Origin: Actinoplanes liguriensis
GTDB lineage: Bacteria > Actinomycetota > Actinomycetes > Mycobacteriales > Micromonosporaceae
NCBI GenBank assembly: GCA_000715855.1
Contig: KL571289.1
Coordinates: 36,504-45,329, forward strand
Direction of reading: 5' to 3'
DNA length: 8,826 nt
Shown here in pieces: positions 6,857 through 8,826 of the stretch. The number at the start of each line of letters is the position of its first letter. Within the stretch, counting starts at the first letter, position 1. A model generated the notes under the pieces. It made no database searches, was not told the DNA's origin, and saw nothing but the letters and a program-made list of their open reading frames with translations. The translations under genes were made by a program, and so were the position numbers.

Positions 6857-6884
6857 AATATACCGATCAATATCTATGGCGCAA
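6857..6884 (-). promoter_or_regulatory. Candidate promoter for the stress protein/GGDEF-EAL operon
   Basis: On the minus strand TTGCGC (plus 6879-6884) and TATATT (plus 6857-6862) are separated by 16 bp. The -10 matches TATAAT at 5 of 6 positions, which stands out in this GC-rich DNA, and the -35 keeps TTG. Transcription would start near 6850, giving a leader of about 27 nt that contains the SD. Confidence 0.5.
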
Positions 6885-6894
6885 CGGTCCATAG
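6874..6894. promoter_or_regulatory. Inverted repeat CTATGG-9-CCATAG over the stress protein -35
   Basis: Perfect 6-bp arms (6874-6879 and 6889-6894) flank 9 bp and straddle the proposed -35 of the stress protein promoter. Such placement suits a repressor or an activator. It does not resemble the DevR/DosR box known for some actinobacterial stress protein genes. Confidence 0.4.
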
Positions 6895-6910
6895 GCACTG
6901 GTGACCAATG

Positions 6911-6950
6911 CCTCAACGGGTGGCCACCTGATGACCCATTCAGGTTGAGG
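6911..6950. promoter_or_regulatory. Nested inverted repeats overlapping the gltA -35
   Basis: CCTCAAC (6911-6917) pairs with GTTGAGG (6944-6950), and inside them CCTGA (6927-6931) pairs with TCAGG (6940-6944). The right arms overlap each other and cover the proposed gltA -35. Alternative pairing of overlapping arms suggests either two regulator sites or one complex operator controlling citrate synthase. Regulator unknown. Confidence 0.4.
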
Positions 6951-6973
6951 GTTTACGGTGAACGGCAAAATCT
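6945..6973 (+). promoter_or_regulatory. Candidate gltA promoter
   Basis: TTGAGG (6945-6950) and AAATCT (6968-6973) are spaced by 17 bp. The -35 matches TTGACA well in its first four bases; the -10 is weak. A start near 6980 gives a leader of about 27 nt with SD GAGGG (6996-7000) 6 nt before the ATG. Confidence 0.4.
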
Positions 6974-7006
6974 TTGGGACATCTGCCGGTGAAGTGAGGG
7001 AAATAC

Positions 7007-8290
7007 ATGACGGATGTCAAGCTCGACCACCCTGGTGGCCAATTGTCGATGGGTGTACGCGAGGCCGTCGACGGGCCGGGCGGCATCGACGTCAGTGCTC
7101 TGCTGAAGGAGACCGGTTTCGTCACTCTCGACGTCGGTTTCGTCAACACCGCGTCGACGACGTCGGCGATCACCTACATCGACGGTGACGCCGGCATTCT
7201 CCGCTACCGCGGATATCCGATCGAGCAGCTGGCCGAGAAGTCGACGTTCCTGGAGGTCTCGTACCTCCTGATGAACGGCGAGCTCCCGACCGAGACCCAG
7301 CTGCGCGACTTCGGCGACAAGCTCCGCGTGCACACCCTCCTGCAGGAGGAGATGCGGACGTTCTTCTCGAGCTTCCCGCGGGACGCACACCCGATGGCGG
7401 TGCTCTCCTCGGCGGTCACCGCGCTGTCCACCTTCTACCAGGACGCGCTCGACCCGCTCGACGACGAGCAGGTGGACATCTCCGCGATCCGGCTGATGGC
7501 GAAACTTCCGACGATCGCGGCGTACGCGTACAAGAAGTCGATCGGTCACCCGCTGCCGTACCCGGACAACTCGCTCGACTACGTCGAGAACTTCCTGCGT
7601 CTGACGTTCGGCCTGCCGACCGTCAACTACGACGTCGACCCCAAGGTCGCGAAGATCCTCGACATGCTCTTCATCCTGCACGCCGATCACGAGCAGAACT
7701 GCTCCACGTCCAGCGTCCGGCTGGTCGGCTCGGCGCAGGCCAACCTGTTCGCGTCGGTCTCGGCCGGCATCAACGCCCTCTCCGGCCCGCTGCACGGCGG
7801 CGCCAACGCGGCGGTGCTCGAGATGCTCGAGCAGATCCGCAAGGACGGCGGCGACGTCAACTCCTTCGTCACGCGAGTGAAGAACAAGGAGAAGGGCGTC
7901 AAGCTGATGGGCTTCGGCCACCGGGTCTACAAGAACTACGACCCGCGCGCCGCCATCGTCAAGAAGGCCGCCCAGGAGATGCTGGCGACCCTCGACAACC
8001 CGGACCCGCTGCTCGAGATCGCGTTCCAGCTCGAGGAGATCGCGCTCCACGACGACTACTTCGTCTCCCGCAAGCTGTACCCGAACGTCGACTTCTACAC
8101 CGGCCTGATCTACAAGGCCATGGGCTTCCCGACGAAGATGTTCACGGTGCTGTTCGCGATCGGGCGCCTTCCCGGCTGGATCGCTCAGTACCGGGAGATG
8201 ATGCACGACCCGGCCAACAAGATCGGTCGCCCGCGGCAGATCTACACCGGCTCGGCGGTGCGCGACTTCGTTCCGAAGTCCGAGCGCTGA
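7007..8290 (+). CDS. gltA: Citrate synthase (hexameric, type II)
   Basis: The 427-residue enzyme condenses acetyl-CoA with oxaloacetate to citrate at the entry of the TCA cycle. It has the N-terminal beta-rich domain of the longer bacterial forms (about residues 35-65) followed by the large helical domain. Catalytic and oxaloacetate-binding residues are visible: H228 in HADHEQN, H263 in GPLHGGAN, H305-R306 in GFGHRVY, R314 in DPRA, and D362 in NVDFYTG. Length and motif spacing match a complete enzyme. The ATG at 7007 has SD GAGGG 6 nt upstream and gives the normal N-terminus. The gene is transcribed away from the stress protein gene and ends with its own terminator, so it is monocistronic. 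A methylcitrate synthase would usually be shorter, without the N-terminal domain, so citrate synthase is preferred. Codon use is strongly GC-biased, with the clean pattern of a highly expressed gene. Confidence 0.97.
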   Translation: MTDVKLDHPGGQLSMGVREAVDGPGGIDVSALLKETGFVTLDVGFVNTASTTSAITYIDGDAGILRYRGYPIEQLAEKSTFLEVSYLLMNGELPTETQLRDFGDKLRVHTLLQEEMRTFFSSFPRDAHPMAVLSSAVTALSTFYQDALDPLDDEQVDISAIRLMAKLPTIAAYAYKKSIGHPLPYPDNSLDYVENFLRLTFGLPTVNYDVDPKVAKILDMLFILHADHEQNCSTSSVRLVGSAQANLFASVSAGINALSGPLHGGANAAVLEMLEQIRKDGGDVNSFVTRVKNKEKGVKLMGFGHRVYKNYDPRAAIVKKAAQEMLATLDNPDPLLEIAFQLEEIALHDDYFVSRKLYPNVDFYTGLIYKAMGFPTKMFTVLFAIGRLPGWIAQYREMMHDPANKIGRPRQIYTGSAVRDFVPKSER

Positions 8291-8315
8291 GAATTCCGGG
8301 AATCATCTGAAAGGC

Positions 8316-8349
8316 CCGGCACGAACTCGGAGGCGGAGTTCGACGCCGG
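8316..8349 (+). other. Interrupted hairpin between gltA and its terminator
   Basis: CGAACTC (8322-8328) pairs with GAGTTCG (8336-8342) around a 7-nt loop, and CCGGC (8316-8320) pairs with GCCGG (8345-8349) to extend the stem across a small bulge. No T-run follows, so it is not a classic terminator. It could protect the 3' end of the gltA message or strengthen termination. Confidence 0.5.
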
Positions 8350-8361
8350 TACTGAATGTCG

Positions 8362-8393
8362 CGCCCCACCGGTTCTCCCGGTGGGGCGTTTTT
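8362..8393 (+). terminator. Intrinsic terminator after gltA
   Basis: An 11-bp perfect GC-rich stem (CGCCCCACCGG with CCGGTGGGGCG) closes a 5-nt loop TTCTC and is followed at once by TTTTT. This is a textbook intrinsic terminator 72 nt after the gltA stop and separates gltA from arsR. Confidence 0.93.
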
Positions 8394-8401
8394 CGGTCCG
8401 T

Positions 8402-8439
8402 AACATGCCTTGACGGGTATATAACCAGGGTGGCATGTT
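8402..8439. promoter_or_regulatory. Perfect 8-bp dyad spanning the arsR promoter
   Basis: AACATGCC (8402-8409) and GGCATGTT (8432-8439) are perfect inverted arms, 30 bp centre to centre, about three helical turns. They enclose TATATA (8419-8424), and the right arm covers the proposed -10. This is a good candidate for autoregulation by the ArsR protein. Confidence 0.5.
8410..8439 (+). promoter_or_regulatory. Candidate leaderless promoter of arsR
   Basis: TTGACG (8410-8415) and CATGTT (8434-8439) are spaced by 18 bp, and a start 7 nt after the -10 falls on the A of the arsR ATG at 8446. No SD precedes that ATG, which fits a leaderless message, common in actinobacteria. TATATA at 8419-8424 is an alternative -10 with a short SD-free leader. 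Confidence 0.42.
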
Positions 8440-8445
8440 CGTCAC

Positions 8446-8754
8446 ATGGACGTCCTGGAGGTGCTCGCTGAACCGGCCCGCCGCCGCATCGTCGACGCGC
8501 TCCTGACCCGCGAGGCGAGCGTCGGCGACCTGGTCAGCGCACTCGGCATGAGTCAGCCGGCGGTCTCCAAACACCTGCGGGTGCTGCGCGAGGCCGGCCT
8601 CGTCTCCGCGCGCGCCCACGCCCAGCAGCGGATCTACCGGCTCGAGCCCGGTCCGTTCCGCGAGCTCGACGCGTGGCTGACCCCGTTCCGCAGCCTCTGG
8701 ACCCGTCATCTGGACGCCCTCGAAAGACACCTCCTGGAAGGGGAAACACCATGA
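8446..8754 (+). CDS. ArsR-family winged-helix repressor
   Basis: This 102-residue protein is a compact winged helix-turn-helix regulator. The start MDVLEVLAEPARRRIVDAL is the usual ArsR N-terminal helix. The recognition region is about residues 25-50 (ASVGDLVSALGMSQPAVSKH, then LRVLREAGLV), and the wing with QQRIYRLEPG follows. There is no Cys-x-Cys metal site, so it is not an arsenic or metal sensor of the classical kind. Proteins of this subgroup are usually paired with SRPBCC/AHSA1-domain partners, as here: its stop overlaps the next start by 4 nt (ATGA). It likely represses its own operon through the dyad at its promoter. The ligand is unknown. The assignment is secure. Confidence 0.93.
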   Translation: MDVLEVLAEPARRRIVDALLTREASVGDLVSALGMSQPAVSKHLRVLREAGLVSARAHAQQRIYRLEPGPFRELDAWLTPFRSLWTRHLDALERHLLEGETP

Positions 8755-8826
8755 CCGGACCGCTCGCCGACGCCACCGTGATCGCCGACGGTGACCGCTG
8801 GACCCTGATCCTCATCCGCGAGCTGC
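8751..8826 (+). CDS. SRPBCC/AHSA1-domain protein, 5' fragment
   Basis: Only 25 codons are present before the right edge: MTGPLADATVIADGDRWTLI and five more residues (LIREL). This N-terminus resembles actinobacterial START-like (SRPBCC, AHSA1) proteins, in which a DGDRWTL stretch leads into the first beta strand of a hydrophobic ligand-binding cavity. The ATG overlaps the arsR stop by 4 nt and has GGAAGGGG just upstream inside arsR, so the two genes are cotranscribed and translationally coupled. The ArsR-SRPBCC pairing supports the call. The ligand or client is unknown, and the catalytic or binding residues lie outside the window. Confidence 0.7.
   Translation, partial: MTGPLADATVIADGDRWTLILIREL

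Noticed and set aside
6953..8206. 417-codon open frame antisense to gltA
   Set aside because: It lies opposite citrate synthase and has the Arg/Val/Asp/Leu-rich composition of a GC-driven mirror frame, with no recognisable domain.

Overview
The window is chromosomal DNA from a high-GC Gram-positive bacterium. Codon third positions are almost always G or C, start regions carry GGAGG-type Shine-Dalgarno (SD) sequences, and the gene set is typical of actinobacteria: a PAS/GAF/PP2C phosphatase, a many-helix GGDEF-EAL protein, a tandem universal stress protein and a citrate synthase of about 430 residues. A member of the Micromonosporaceae, such as Actinoplanes, is a reasonable guess from this style of gene content, but that is inference and not proven. 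There is no RNA gene, CRISPR array, transposon or phage remnant.

Layout. Positions 1-549 (minus) hold the 5' part of a cobalamin-binding protein with the Wx9EH motif of CarH-type light-sensing domains; it runs off the left edge. Positions 736-2538 (minus) encode a PAS-GAF-SpoIIE/RsbU-type phosphatase whose GAF-like region carries five tandem 30-bp repeats. Positions 2633-3406 (minus) are an exonuclease III gene (xthA), preceded 7 nt upstream by a 41-residue single-helix membrane protein gene (3414-3539, minus). Positions 3634-5976 (minus) encode a membrane GGDEF-EAL protein, best started at a GTG codon. Positions 6017-6823 (minus) encode a tandem universal stress protein, 40 nt upstream of the GGDEF-EAL gene and probably cotranscribed with it. 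A 183-bp divergent promoter region follows. Positions 7007-8290 (plus) are citrate synthase (gltA), followed by a hairpin and a strong intrinsic terminator. Positions 8446-8754 (plus) are an ArsR-type repressor, overlapping by 4 nt an SRPBCC/AHSA1-type gene that runs off the right edge.

How the genes may work together. The left two thirds are rich in signalling: B12 binding with possible light sensing, a partner-switching phosphatase, c-di-GMP turnover and a universal stress protein. They sit beside DNA repair (xthA) and central metabolism (gltA). A stress or light response theme is plausible, but only the stress protein/GGDEF-EAL pair, the small membrane protein/xthA pair and the ArsR/SRPBCC pair are supported by gene spacing.

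The points most worth a second look are the B12 photoreceptor-like motif next to an RsbU-type phosphatase, the in-frame repeat expansion in that phosphatase, the unlisted small membrane gene coupled to xthA with two palindromes in its leader, and a perfect 8-bp dyad around the probably leaderless arsR promoter. I see no clearly new defence or biosynthetic system. Longer open frames in other phases are by-products of high GC.
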